Shown here one piece after another: positions 25,356-33,036 of a DNA stretch of 64,000 bases (positions are counted from its first letter, which is position 1; each line of letters opens with the position of its first letter). The position numbers and the translations under genes were made by a program. Origin of the DNA: Verrucomicrobiota bacterium (lineage in GTDB: Bacteria; Verrucomicrobiota; Verrucomicrobiia; Chthoniobacterales; UBA10450); contig QHNQ01000012.1 in assembly GCA_003218135.1 (NCBI GenBank), positions 1 to 64,000 of the forward strand, in the 5' to 3' direction. The notes under the pieces were generated by a model. It was not told where the DNA came from and did no database searches. It saw nothing but the letters and a program-made list of their open reading frames with translations.

Positions 25356-27969
25356 AAGTAGAACAGCGGAAGAATTTGCGTTTGGATTTGACGAGCCGTT
25401 CGAGGCCCTCGTTTTCAGCCGGACGCGACCGGTAAACGGCTGGCTGGTCGACACGAGCGGGGAACCGATCCACGGTATTCGGGTAATTGCGACTAAGCGC
25501 CTGCGGCCACACCGTGTCGTCAGGGCGCGACGCAAGCGTAGCCGACCCGATATCGGGGCCGCTTTCCCAGCGATACCCGCAGCCGAATCCAGTGGATTCT
25601 ATGTCAATGTTCCTCTGCGCACTGGGGGTAATCGCCTGCTGTTCCAAGTACAAGATGCGCGAAACTGCTGGCGCACTTTTTTCACTGCCGAGATCAGGGC
25701 GGCGCCGCTCGAGTTTCTTCTGCGGCTCGGTTTGACCAATCTCCACGAGCACCTACGCACCCGGCGTCAGTATCGGCGAGATGGCTCTGTCGCTCGTTCC
25801 AATCGCCGCGTGCGCCAGGTGCAGGTGCAAGACGAAAGCGCGCCTGTTCAACTTCGGCGCGTCATCGTCTATGCCACCGCCAACGCGAATCTTTTTATTC
25901 GCGAGTTAGGTGAACTCGTTGTGGCTGGATTCACTGAGCTAGGCCTCGAGGCGGCGCTGCTTCTTGATCGAAAACCGGGACTGCCGAGCGACGACTTGGT
26001 TCAAATAGTGCTGACTCCACACGAATATTACAATCTGTTCCTACTGGAAACCGTTTCGCCGAGAGAAGCCCGCGAGCTGACTCGAAACGCGGTTCTCCTC
26101 TGCACCGAGCAACCGGATACCAGCTGGTTTCGGCAGAATCTTCGCTGGGCATGCTACGCGCGCGCCGTCGCTGACATTAACGCTCTGGGTGTCAGGGCGT
26201 ATCGCCAGCTGGGAATCAGAACTCATCACCTCGAGCTTGGTTTTCACGAAATTCTTGCCAGCCGCGATCAACAGCCGCTTCTCGAGAGGCACGTGGACAT
26301 CACCTTTCTCGGGTCGCTCACTCCGCGGCGCGATCTTTTCTTCTCCCGCCACGCCAGCTTCTTCAGCAAATACAATTGTCATCTGCGGTTTGTGCCGCTC
26401 GGCTTTGCGAAGACCGAATCCTCCCGCAGCTATCTCTCCACCGGTGAACGTAACGCCTTACTTGCGAACTCCCGCATACTGCTCAACCTGCACTATTCCG
26501 GTCAGCGGTATTTCGAGTGGCACCGCATGCTGCTCGGTTTCGCCAATGGCTGCTGCGTTATCAGCGAAACGAGCGTGGGTTTTGGCCCGCTAATTCCCAA
26601 TCGACACTTCGTAATGGTGGAAAAGGACGAGTTGATCGATGCGTGCCGATTTTACCTGGAGCATCCGAGCGAGTGCTCGCGCATTGCCAAAGCGGGTCAC
26701 GATTTTGTGCGCGATTCGCTTCGCCAATCGCACGGCTGCCGGAAGTTCTTGCTGGATTTGACGCGCGACGAGACTTCGAATTTTAACATGCAGCCGGCTG
26801 AGTTTGGCGATGATCCTGCTCCAGCCGATCTACCGCAGGCACTGGCTAAATCGCTCAAGCAAGCTGCCCGCGGCAACCTCTGGAAGGCGCTTGCGAGCGA
26901 CCTAAGAAAAATGCTCTCTCATTCGCAGAAGACAATGGCCCACCCCTCACCGGAAATGCCGAGCATTTTGACGAAAAGTCTGAGTGAAGCACGCTCCGGC
27001 GTCATCGAAAAACGCGCGGCCTACCACCAGCGCTTGCAAGAGCAGGCCAGCCGACGAAAACGTGGAGAGAAAGTCTGGACATTGCATGAGAATGCGGCGT
27101 TCAGTGACTCGCTGGCCCCGCAGATTTCGGTAATCATTACGCTCTACAATTACGAGCAATTCATCGAAGGATGTGCGGAATCGATCGGTCGGGCTGCGGC
27201 TCAGCTTTCGGCTCCAATTGAGATCGTGATCGTCGATGATGCGTCCACCGATGGTTCGTTGGCAAGGGCGCGCAGGGTGCAGATGGGGCTCGGGCGACCG
27301 GTGCGGATTGTCCAGAAGTACCTGAACACTGGCCTGGCCGATGCACGCAACATCGGCACGCAAATTGCGCGCGCCCCGTACGTGTTCATGATGGATGCGG
27401 ACAACCTCATTACCCCGCGTGCGCTACGGGTGCTGTTTGAAGAGATCGAGCGCGGACAGCATGCCGCCGCGTATAGTTTGCTCTGTCGGTTTCGTGGCTC
27501 GCCCGAAAACGCGCTTGGCCTTCTGTCCTACTACGATTGGGATCCGGAGATTCTCGTGCAGAGCCCCTATATCGACGCCATGGCGCTATTCCGGCGCGCC
27601 ACCTTGCTCGAGCTTGGCGGTTATGATTGTACCCTGAGCCAGATCGGTTGGTTCGGTTGGGAAGACTATGAAATGTGGCTGCGGTTTGCCGCGCGCGGGT
27701 TCTCCGTTGGCTTCGTACCCAACACCCTCTGTTTCTATCGCCATCACGACAAATCGATGAGCAACACCACCAATCTGTTCGAGGAGGAGCTGGTGCGCGT
27801 TTTACAAGAGCGCTACCAGTCCCTGGTAGATCGCTATCCTGCCCGCAAGAAAATCTTTGGAATGCACCGGCACAAACTCCGCGCGCTCGCAGAGCGCGAC
27901 GGCGCAAACGAGATCAACGCACCCGATGCGCGTCGCGACGCCGGTAAGGAATTTCGGCTCAAAACTTAG
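25345..27969 (+). CDS. Multi-domain glycosyltransferase: beta-rich module + CgeB-like GT + GT2
   Basis: One N-terminal module (~11-118; GWLVDTSGEPIHGIRV, RPDIGAAFP, SGFYVNVPLRTGGNRLLFQV) matches the three modules of the preceding gene. A CgeB/YkvP-type GT-B domain follows (~170-480; ITFLGSLTPRRDLFF, LLNLHYSGQRYFEWHRMLLG, CCVISETS). The C-terminus is a GT2 domain from ~594 (ISVIITLYNYEQFIEG; IVDDASTDGS; MMDADNLITPRAL; GWEDYEMWLR). The start is put at 25345, where GGGGGAAG precedes the ATG; an earlier ATG at 25300 would overlap the upstream gene further. It may add two different sugars in surface glycan assembly. Confidence 0.86.
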   Translation: MATESRTAEEFAFGFDEPFEALVFSRTRPVNGWLVDTSGEPIHGIRVIATKRLRPHRVVRARRKRSRPDIGAAFPAIPAAESSGFYVNVPLRTGGNRLLFQVQDARNCWRTFFTAEIRAAPLEFLLRLGLTNLHEHLRTRRQYRRDGSVARSNRRVRQVQVQDESAPVQLRRVIVYATANANLFIRELGELVVAGFTELGLEAALLLDRKPGLPSDDLVQIVLTPHEYYNLFLLETVSPREARELTRNAVLLCTEQPDTSWFRQNLRWACYARAVADINALGVRAYRQLGIRTHHLELGFHEILASRDQQPLLERHVDITFLGSLTPRRDLFFSRHASFFSKYNCHLRFVPLGFAKTESSRSYLSTGERNALLANSRILLNLHYSGQRYFEWHRMLLGFANGCCVISETSVGFGPLIPNRHFVMVEKDELIDACRFYLEHPSECSRIAKAGHDFVRDSLRQSHGCRKFLLDLTRDETSNFNMQPAEFGDDPAPADLPQALAKSLKQAARGNLWKALASDLRKMLSHSQKTMAHPSPEMPSILTKSLSEARSGVIEKRAAYHQRLQEQASRRKRGEKVWTLHENAAFSDSLAPQISVIITLYNYEQFIEGCAESIGRAAAQLSAPIEIVIVDDASTDGSLARARRVQMGLGRPVRIVQKYLNTGLADARNIGTQIARAPYVFMMDADNLITPRALRVLFEEIERGQHAAAYSLLCRFRGSPENALGLLSYYDWDPEILVQSPYIDAMALFRRATLLELGGYDCTLSQIGWFGWEDYEMWLRFAARGFSVGFVPNTLCFYRHHDKSMSNTTNLFEEELVRVLQERYQSLVDRYPARKKIFGMHRHKLRALAERDGANEINAPDARRDAGKEFRLKT

Positions 27970-28105
27970 ATCACCATAAGTCGCGGTCGCATTACGGTGA
28001 GAGTAAAAGTGAAATCCCGGCAAGCCGCCCGCAAAAGCGCCGCTGTCGAATTCCTCGTTCAAAGCGCTTGCAGGACAATCACCGTGTTGGATTGATAAGG
28101 CGAAC

Positions 28106-29122
28106 GTGCATCTGAGTTCGATTGACAAAATGACGGCTTTTCGCCGTAGATACCTCGATTCGCAGTCATCTCAGCCGCTTGTTATTGTCGATCTCGGCAG
28201 TCAGGATATTCGGGGAAGTTATCGAGCAATATTTGATCGTCCTCCGTGGCGATATGTGGGCGTTGATATCGTGCCGGGTAAGAATGTCGAACTAGTTATC
28301 CGCGATCCCTATAACTGGCGGGAACTAAAGTCTAATAGCGTTGACGTACTGATCTCCGGCCAAACGTTTGAGCACACCGAGTTTTTTTGGGAGACCGCCG
28401 GGGAGATAGAGCGAATCCTGAAACCAAACGGTCTTTGTTGTATTATCGCTCCTTGGACTGGACCTGTTCACCGATATCCCCTCGACTGCTGGCGGATGAA
28501 CTGTGATGGAATGCTCGCCATCGCCCGATATGCCGGCCTCGAAGTATTGGAAGCCTGGAGTCAAACAGGTGATTCACCCAAGTACGACGCGGACAGCAAT
28601 CAATGGCACGAGTCGATTCTTATCGTACGAAAGCGTGAGGGCGGGCAGAAGTTCCGTGAGCGGATTTACCGCTGGTCAAAGCGCCATGTTCGTCCACCTC
28701 TCAAAAATATCGACTGCTGGATACAGGTTTTCTTTGCGGCCGATCAAACGTACCGGGAAGAGCAATCGGTTTGTTCATTCCTGGATGGCGATCAGTGGCG
28801 GAAAGTTTGGATTGGTCTACCAGCAGACGCACAAGTTCGTAGTGTGCGGATCGACTTTTCCGGGCCGCGGCTTCGTCTGATCGAACTCGCATCGCTCCGT
28901 GTTTCCGACGAGAACCGAAATTTCTTGGACTTCCCCGCACAAAATGCTTGGGACGAAATCCACCTGCAGGGTGATGCCGAACGTTTGGAATCCGCTGGCG
29001 ACCTGCGCGTTAAAACCGAAGGCATTGATCCGCAGCTGCATCTCCCCGCCTTCAAAGAAGCGAGAGAAGATTTGCCCCTTTTTGTGGAAATGCGGGCGCG
29101 CGCGAAATGTGAATCAAGCTAA
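28106..29122 (+). CDS. SAM-dependent methyltransferase with C-terminal beta-rich domain
   Basis: Residues ~1-170 form a methyltransferase 11-type domain (VIVDLGSQDIRGSYRAIF, VGVDIVPGKNVELV, DVLISGQTFEHTEFFW, ILKPNGLCCIIAP, HRYPLDCWRM). A C-terminal ~140 residues (IQVFFAADQTYREEQSV, VRSVRIDFSG) look like a beta-sandwich accessory domain of the type seen in glycan-cluster proteins. The GTG at 28106 has AAGG upstream; the ATG at 28130 is an alternative start. It follows the two large GT genes after 136 bp, so it may cap or decorate their product (inference). Confidence 0.82.
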   Translation: MHLSSIDKMTAFRRRYLDSQSSQPLVIVDLGSQDIRGSYRAIFDRPPWRYVGVDIVPGKNVELVIRDPYNWRELKSNSVDVLISGQTFEHTEFFWETAGEIERILKPNGLCCIIAPWTGPVHRYPLDCWRMNCDGMLAIARYAGLEVLEAWSQTGDSPKYDADSNQWHESILIVRKREGGQKFRERIYRWSKRHVRPPLKNIDCWIQVFFAADQTYREEQSVCSFLDGDQWRKVWIGLPADAQVRSVRIDFSGPRLRLIELASLRVSDENRNFLDFPAQNAWDEIHLQGDAERLESAGDLRVKTEGIDPQLHLPAFKEAREDLPLFVEMRARAKCESS

Positions 29123-29210
29123 TGTTTCGGTTACCGGTGCTGGGAAACTCAGAGCGGTGCGGAGCGCCCAAAACCGCAGAGCTCCTGGCTGACGCTCTTA
29201 TCAATACCGC

Positions 29211-29303
29211 TGTCATGTTGAGCGAAGCGAAACATCTTCGTCTATTGTCGTCGCGGAACAGGCCAGAGGTGATCAAAGATTCGTCGCTACGCTCAGATGA
29301 GAC
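29211..29303. repeat. Degenerate interspersed repeat (TGAGCGAAGCGAA type)
   Basis: The left end reads TGTCATGTTGAGCGAAGCGA and the right end TCGTCGCTACGCTCAGATGA. These are related inverted versions of the same word. Elements of this kind are widespread in intergenic DNA of several phyla. It sits in the 208-bp gap between convergent methyltransferase genes and no gene is seen there. Confidence 0.6.
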
Positions 29304-29330
29304 TTGTCAGGTTCTAAACTATTGGGCGTT

Positions 29331-30017
29331 TCACGCCGCCGTCTCGCGTTTTACCGCCGAAGCCCGGATCCAGTCATCATCCGTACGAATTCGCACGTCG
29401 CCGAAGCCCGCGCGGCTCAGGTACGTCTCGATCTCTTGTGGCGTGGAGTTCTGCGTCATGTGGGGCGGACGGTTCGTGGCCGAAAACGCACGATGGATTT
29501 CGAACACTTTCCAGCCTCCATCGGAGCAAAGATTTATGTTATCGACATAAATTCGGCCGTTGGGCCGTAACACACGAAATGCCTCCAAAACATAATTGTA
29601 CCGGTCCCAGGGCTCGAGATGCATGAAGACCACTGTGCAATAAACAACATCCACAGAAGCATCCGCAACGCCGCTCAGATTATATCCGGATATCTCCTTT
29701 AGCTCGAGGTTGTCCAAACCTCGTAGTCGCTTCGCTGCGAGCGCGAGCATATTCGAGGCGACATCGCACCCGATCCATTTTCGGCAGAGCGGCGCCACCA
29801 ACTTGCCGACGCGTCCGATCCCGCACCCGATTTCAAGAATAACATCATCCTTTCTAATACCCACGCTTTCCTGAAGAAACTTCAAAGTTTGCTCACCAGT
29901 CGATCGCAGCGCGTCTTCTTCCGTTACACCGATGACATGTAATTTTGCCTGATCTTCGGTGGTTGAAAGCGCCGACCAAACCTTCTTGTATTCAGAGCGC
30001 GCCGGCTGCTGTTCCAT
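29331..30017 (-). CDS. Class I SAM-dependent methyltransferase
   Basis: This 228-residue protein has motif I LEIGCGIGRVGKLVA, followed by IGCDVASNMLALA, DASVDVVYCTVVFMHLEPWD and FRVLRPNGRIYVDNINL. The C-terminal region (ETYLSRAGFGDVRIRTDDDW) is usual for methyltransferase 25/11 proteins. It is in the opposite direction to the flanking genes. No partner is obvious, but the position between glycosyltransferase and secreted-protein genes suggests surface-glycan methylation. Confidence 0.87.
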   Translation of the reverse strand: MEQQPARSEYKKVWSALSTTEDQAKLHVIGVTEEDALRSTGEQTLKFLQESVGIRKDDVILEIGCGIGRVGKLVAPLCRKWIGCDVASNMLALAAKRLRGLDNLELKEISGYNLSGVADASVDVVYCTVVFMHLEPWDRYNYVLEAFRVLRPNGRIYVDNINLCSDGGWKVFEIHRAFSATNRPPHMTQNSTPQEIETYLSRAGFGDVRIRTDDDWIRASAVKRETAA

Positions 30018-30313
30018 CTGGCGTTAATTAGCTCATCATCCCAAGGCGTCAACGTTGCCAAATCACCGGAAGTGTTCAGAGGACCGGCGTTCACGCTGTC
30101 TTGTTTTGCGTGCCAGCATGTTTTGTTGACAGGTTGTGGCGCCGGTTCTAGTTTCGGCGCTCGGTTCGGTAAATTAGGGTTTTACGAAATTGAGGGCTCT
30201 TCTTGCTACTGTTGTTTCTTGGTAAGCGGTACCAGTGCTCATACGCTCATGACAGCGATTACTCCAGCGAATACGGCTACGTCTAGCCCTGCTTTCGAAC
30301 ACAGAACAGCGAC

Positions 30314-31903
30314 ATGAAAAAGCAAATTCGTCCGGCCGTTAAAGCCTATCTGATTCGAGGGGCATTTTACCTGGTTCTGCTGCTTGGTGTCTCGGCAATT
30401 CCATTCGCGCTGGCGCAACGAAACGTGACCAACAGAGGTACCGCCAAGCCGACGTCAAGCCCACCTGTTGTTCCTCAGTTCAGCAGTGGCCGCCTTGGCG
30501 CACGCTTCCTCGTCGCTCCGTCACCACCGAGAGCGCCGCAGACAGTTCTGTACGATCAGTACGACAACTCTGGACAGGATGTTACCCTGTCAGCCACGTT
30601 CACCGATTTTCCTGCGTCCAATGCCGATCTGGCGGACGACTTTGTCGTGCCGGCGGGTCAAACTTGGAATGTGCAGTCGATCGACGCGGATGGCGTGTAT
30701 TTTAATGGGTCGGGACCAGCCATCGATTGGAATGTATTTTTTTATGCAGATAATGCTGGATTTCCTGGCGCGCGGGTTTACAGCGCGACTCATCAGCCGG
30801 ACGTGCAAAACGGCAGCACGTTCACCATAAACCTGCCTACACCTGCTTTGCTGAATCCTGGTACCTACTGGGTCGAGATCCAAGCCAACATGACCTACGG
30901 CACCCAGGGCGAATGGGGCTGGAGCAATCGCACAGTCACGGCGAATAACCCTGCCGCCTGGCAGAATCCTGGTGGTGGCCTTGGAGTCTGCCCGAGTTGG
31001 AGCCGTCGGGGAGCAACTTGCGGCATAGACCCGTCGGAAGCCGATCAAATGTTCCGGCTCAACGGGACAATAGCGGGTGCGCAGCTTGGGAACATCTCCA
31101 CGCGCACCTTTGTTCAGACGGGCGACAACGTGATGATTGGGGGGTTCATTGTCCAAGGAACCGGCACAAAGCGCGTGATCATTCGCGCCATTGGCCCTGA
31201 GCTCGGCCAGTATGGTGTTCCGAATCCGTTGGCTGATCCGACATTGGAACTGCACGACGGCACCGGAGCTTTGATTGGCTCCAATGATAACTGGCAGACT
31301 ACGATCATTGGCGGCATTATCACCCACGATCAAGTCCAGGATATCATGAATAGCGGCCTGGCTCCCGGAGACGCGAGGGAATCTGCCATCATCGCAGACC
31401 TTCCACCGGGCAGTTACACGGCGATTGTGCGCGGCGTAAACAACACTACCGGAGTTGCTCTCGTAGAAGTGTACAACCTTAGCACCAACACCGATTCAAT
31501 TCTTCACAACATCAGTACCCGCAGCTTTGTTCAGACAGGCGACAACGTGATAATTGGTGGCTTCTTTGTTCAGGGATCCACGCCAAGGCGAGTAATCATA
31601 CGCGCCATTGGCCCTGAGCTCGGTCAATACGGTGTTCAGGATCCATTGGCTGATCCAACATTAGAACTGCACGATACTACCGGGGCCTTGATTGCCCGCA
31701 ATGATAACTGGCGGACTACGATCATCGGCGGGATTATCACCCAGGACCAAGTGCAGGATATTATCAACAGCGGACTGGCCCCGGGAGATCCAAACGAGTC
31801 GGCGATCATTGCAGATCTGCCAGTAGGCAACTACACCGCGATCGTACGCGGCGTAAACAACACCATCGGTGTTGCTCTCGCGGAAGTATACGATCTGAAT
31901 TAA
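30314..31903 (+). CDS. Secreted beta-rich protein with two C-terminal 'TGDN-IGGF-RAIGPEL' modules
   Basis: A signal peptide (YLIRGAFYLVLLLGVSAIPFALAQ) is followed by a ~190-residue domain (LYDQYDNSGQDVTLSATFTD, DDFVVPAGQTWNVQSID, NPGTYWVEIQA). This resembles beta-sandwich domains in secreted proteins that describe a 'time-limited' fold, but I cannot name it firmly. The two cysteines (GVCPSW, ATCGID) could pair. The modules run from ~257 and ~396 to the end. The N-terminal domain differs from the Kelch protein at 19419, while the modules match; copy B of the inverted repeat lies in the first module. Confidence 0.82.
   Translation: MKKQIRPAVKAYLIRGAFYLVLLLGVSAIPFALAQRNVTNRGTAKPTSSPPVVPQFSSGRLGARFLVAPSPPRAPQTVLYDQYDNSGQDVTLSATFTDFPASNADLADDFVVPAGQTWNVQSIDADGVYFNGSGPAIDWNVFFYADNAGFPGARVYSATHQPDVQNGSTFTINLPTPALLNPGTYWVEIQANMTYGTQGEWGWSNRTVTANNPAAWQNPGGGLGVCPSWSRRGATCGIDPSEADQMFRLNGTIAGAQLGNISTRTFVQTGDNVMIGGFIVQGTGTKRVIIRAIGPELGQYGVPNPLADPTLELHDGTGALIGSNDNWQTTIIGGIITHDQVQDIMNSGLAPGDARESAIIADLPPGSYTAIVRGVNNTTGVALVEVYNLSTNTDSILHNISTRSFVQTGDNVIIGGFFVQGSTPRRVIIRAIGPELGQYGVQDPLADPTLELHDTTGALIARNDNWRTTIIGGIITQDQVQDIINSGLAPGDPNESAIIADLPVGNYTAIVRGVNNTIGVALAEVYDLN
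31115..31335 (+). repeat. 221-bp inverted repeat, copy B
   Basis: This is the partner of 19990-20210 in inverted orientation, 218 of 221 positions equal by eye. It lies inside the first module of the secreted-protein gene at 30314. The DNA between the copies (about 10.9 kb) carries the Kelch domain, three methyltransferases, the two largest glycosyltransferases and the N-terminal domain of this gene. Confidence 0.85.
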
Positions 31904-32131
31904 TCTGGCTGCCGAACCCCCACAATTCTGTCACCACTTCGAAACGCTGGCTGCTGTTGCATTGTGCGTTGATTGACCATCACGTTGGTATTCGATCTCG
32001 CGTAACCAGCTGACGATCACAGCGCTTCAATCATGAAGCGCAAGCCGCGCTCCTCAATTCCTCCCGGAGCGGTGGTGGGCTTCGTACGTCAGTGGCGCGG
32101 GAGGGGAGCAAATGGCGTCAATCGTCTGAGA

Positions 32132-32212
32132 CCGGATCATTTGTTACAGCGCAATCCATAGTACAACAGAAATCTTGCTCGCGAACACGCCGATTTACCG
32201 TTAGGCATATAG
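32132..32212 (+). pseudogene. Second 3' remnant of a GT2 glycosyltransferase gene, with an in-frame stop
   Basis: The translated stretch reads PDHLLQRNP, stop, then YNRNLAREHADLPLGI and stop. It aligns with the tail of the intact GT2 gene (WPDVLERDPYYNPNLSRERA). The TAT/TAC codon of the YY pair has become a stop, and there is no catalytic domain upstream. It is more decayed than the remnant at 19163, so it is an older event. Confidence 0.7.
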
Positions 32213-32271
32213 GCCGCTTCACAACATCGACATTCACATGAACAGGAAAAATTTGTGGATTGGTCTGAACG

Positions 32272-32294
32272 AGCCAGCGCGAAACGCGCTGGCT
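32272..32294. other. Perfect 10-bp hairpin upstream of the RmlC-like gene
   Basis: AGCCAGCGCG and CGCGCTGGCT form a perfect stem closed by AAA. It lies in the 5' part of an open frame that continues into the RmlC-like gene, but in the stretch before the family similarity starts. No T-run follows it, so it could be a regulatory leader structure or a repeat element rather than a Rho-independent terminator. Confidence 0.6.
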
Positions 32295-32390
32295 GTTCGC
32301 GATTATAAAACTGGCTCGTTCGCCCAACGGCTCCGGGGTTCGGGAGTCGAAGCCAGCGAAGTAACGAGAGTTAACCGAGGCCAGTCCGAC

Positions 32391-32978
32391 GTGAAGAGAA
32401 TCTGGATCCCTGGCGTGGAAATTTTTGCGCGAAAGATTTTTGCGCAGCTGCACCGAGGCAGTTTTGGCGAATTTGTTCGAGAGAACGACGGCGTTCCAGC
32501 AAAGATCGGATTTTGGCCGAAACAATGGTCCGGCGCGCGCATGTTCGTCGGCACGGCGAAAGGCTTTCACGTTCATCCGCCAAGCATTCCTGCGGACACA
32601 ACACCGGAAAAATGGCACCGCCGATTGTTCGTTCGACAGCCGGAAAAATATTCATTACGTCGCTACGACAACGAGCAATGGGACATGATGTTTTTTTTGC
32701 AGGGTCGCGCTGAGATCATCTTGTGCGACATCCGCGCGGGGCTCCCCCGGCGGATAATGCGATTCTTTGTCGATGGTGATAATCATCGTGGCAGCAACAA
32801 CGTCGGCGTTGTAATACCGCCAGGCGTGGCGCACGCCATTCGCGCTGAAGGCGCGGAAGACGTAATCATGGTTTACGGAACCAGTACCGTTTTTCATCCT
32901 GAATTCGAGGGGCGCATCGCTAGCGAAGTTGAGAGCGCAGAGTTGCCCGAATCATGGCCGAGATTTTTAGAGTTGTAG
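32391..32978 (+). CDS. dTDP-4-dehydrorhamnose 3,5-epimerase (RmlC)-like cupin protein
   Basis: The protein begins VKRIWIPGVEIFARKIFAQL and continues with GEFVRENDGVPAKIGFWPKQ, AKGFHVHPP, EQWDMMFFLQGRAEIILCD and GVVIPPGVAHAIRAEG, ending YGTSTVFHPEFEGRI. This is the cupin jelly-roll of the RmlC family. RmlC epimerises the sugar of dTDP-4-keto-6-deoxyglucose on the way to dTDP-rhamnose; the exact activity here is unproven. The GTG at 32391 fits the family's usual ~190 residues and has CGAGG upstream. An ATG at 32238 would add 51 residues across a hairpin, which is less likely. Confidence 0.78.
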   Translation: MKRIWIPGVEIFARKIFAQLHRGSFGEFVRENDGVPAKIGFWPKQWSGARMFVGTAKGFHVHPPSIPADTTPEKWHRRLFVRQPEKYSLRRYDNEQWDMMFFLQGRAEIILCDIRAGLPRRIMRFFVDGDNHRGSNNVGVVIPPGVAHAIRAEGAEDVIMVYGTSTVFHPEFEGRIASEVESAELPESWPRFLEL

Positions 32979-33033
32979 CGGTCCCCTATGACCGCCGATT
33001 GATTTGTCCAGCGCTCATAGAGCGCCGCTGCAG
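32976..33033. repeat. REP-like palindromic element between two genes
   Basis: It begins GTAGCGG at the stop codon of the RmlC-like gene and ends CCGCTGC, an almost perfect terminal inverted repeat. It contains CTATGACCGCCGATT and GCGCTCATAGAGCGC inside. The pattern of a short palindromic element carrying 'ATAGA/GACCGC' words is one I associate with Verrucomicrobia intergenic repeats. It supplies the stop codon of the upstream gene and fills nearly the whole gap to the next one. Confidence 0.6.
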
Positions 33034-33036
33034 TAA

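Larger units (their letters stand above)
31904..32390. other. Intergenic region with a second decayed GT2 end and a hairpin
   Basis: About 490 bp separate the secreted-protein gene from the chosen start of the RmlC-like gene. The region holds a GT2 3' remnant at 32132-32212 and a strong hairpin at 32272-32294, both listed separately. The first ~230 bp do not translate to a recognisable protein and may carry the end of transcription of the upstream gene. Confidence 0.5.

Noticed and set aside
30072-30313. Small plus-strand open frame of ~81 codons upstream of the secreted protein gene
   Set aside because: It has no domain, a poor composition (many Cys/Ser), and overlaps the likely promoter/leader of the gene at 30314.
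30590-31333. Minus-strand open frame of ~247 codons opposite the secreted protein at 30314
   Set aside because: It is the antisense of the conserved module; similar antisense frames appear opposite every module copy, as expected from their shared DNA sequence.
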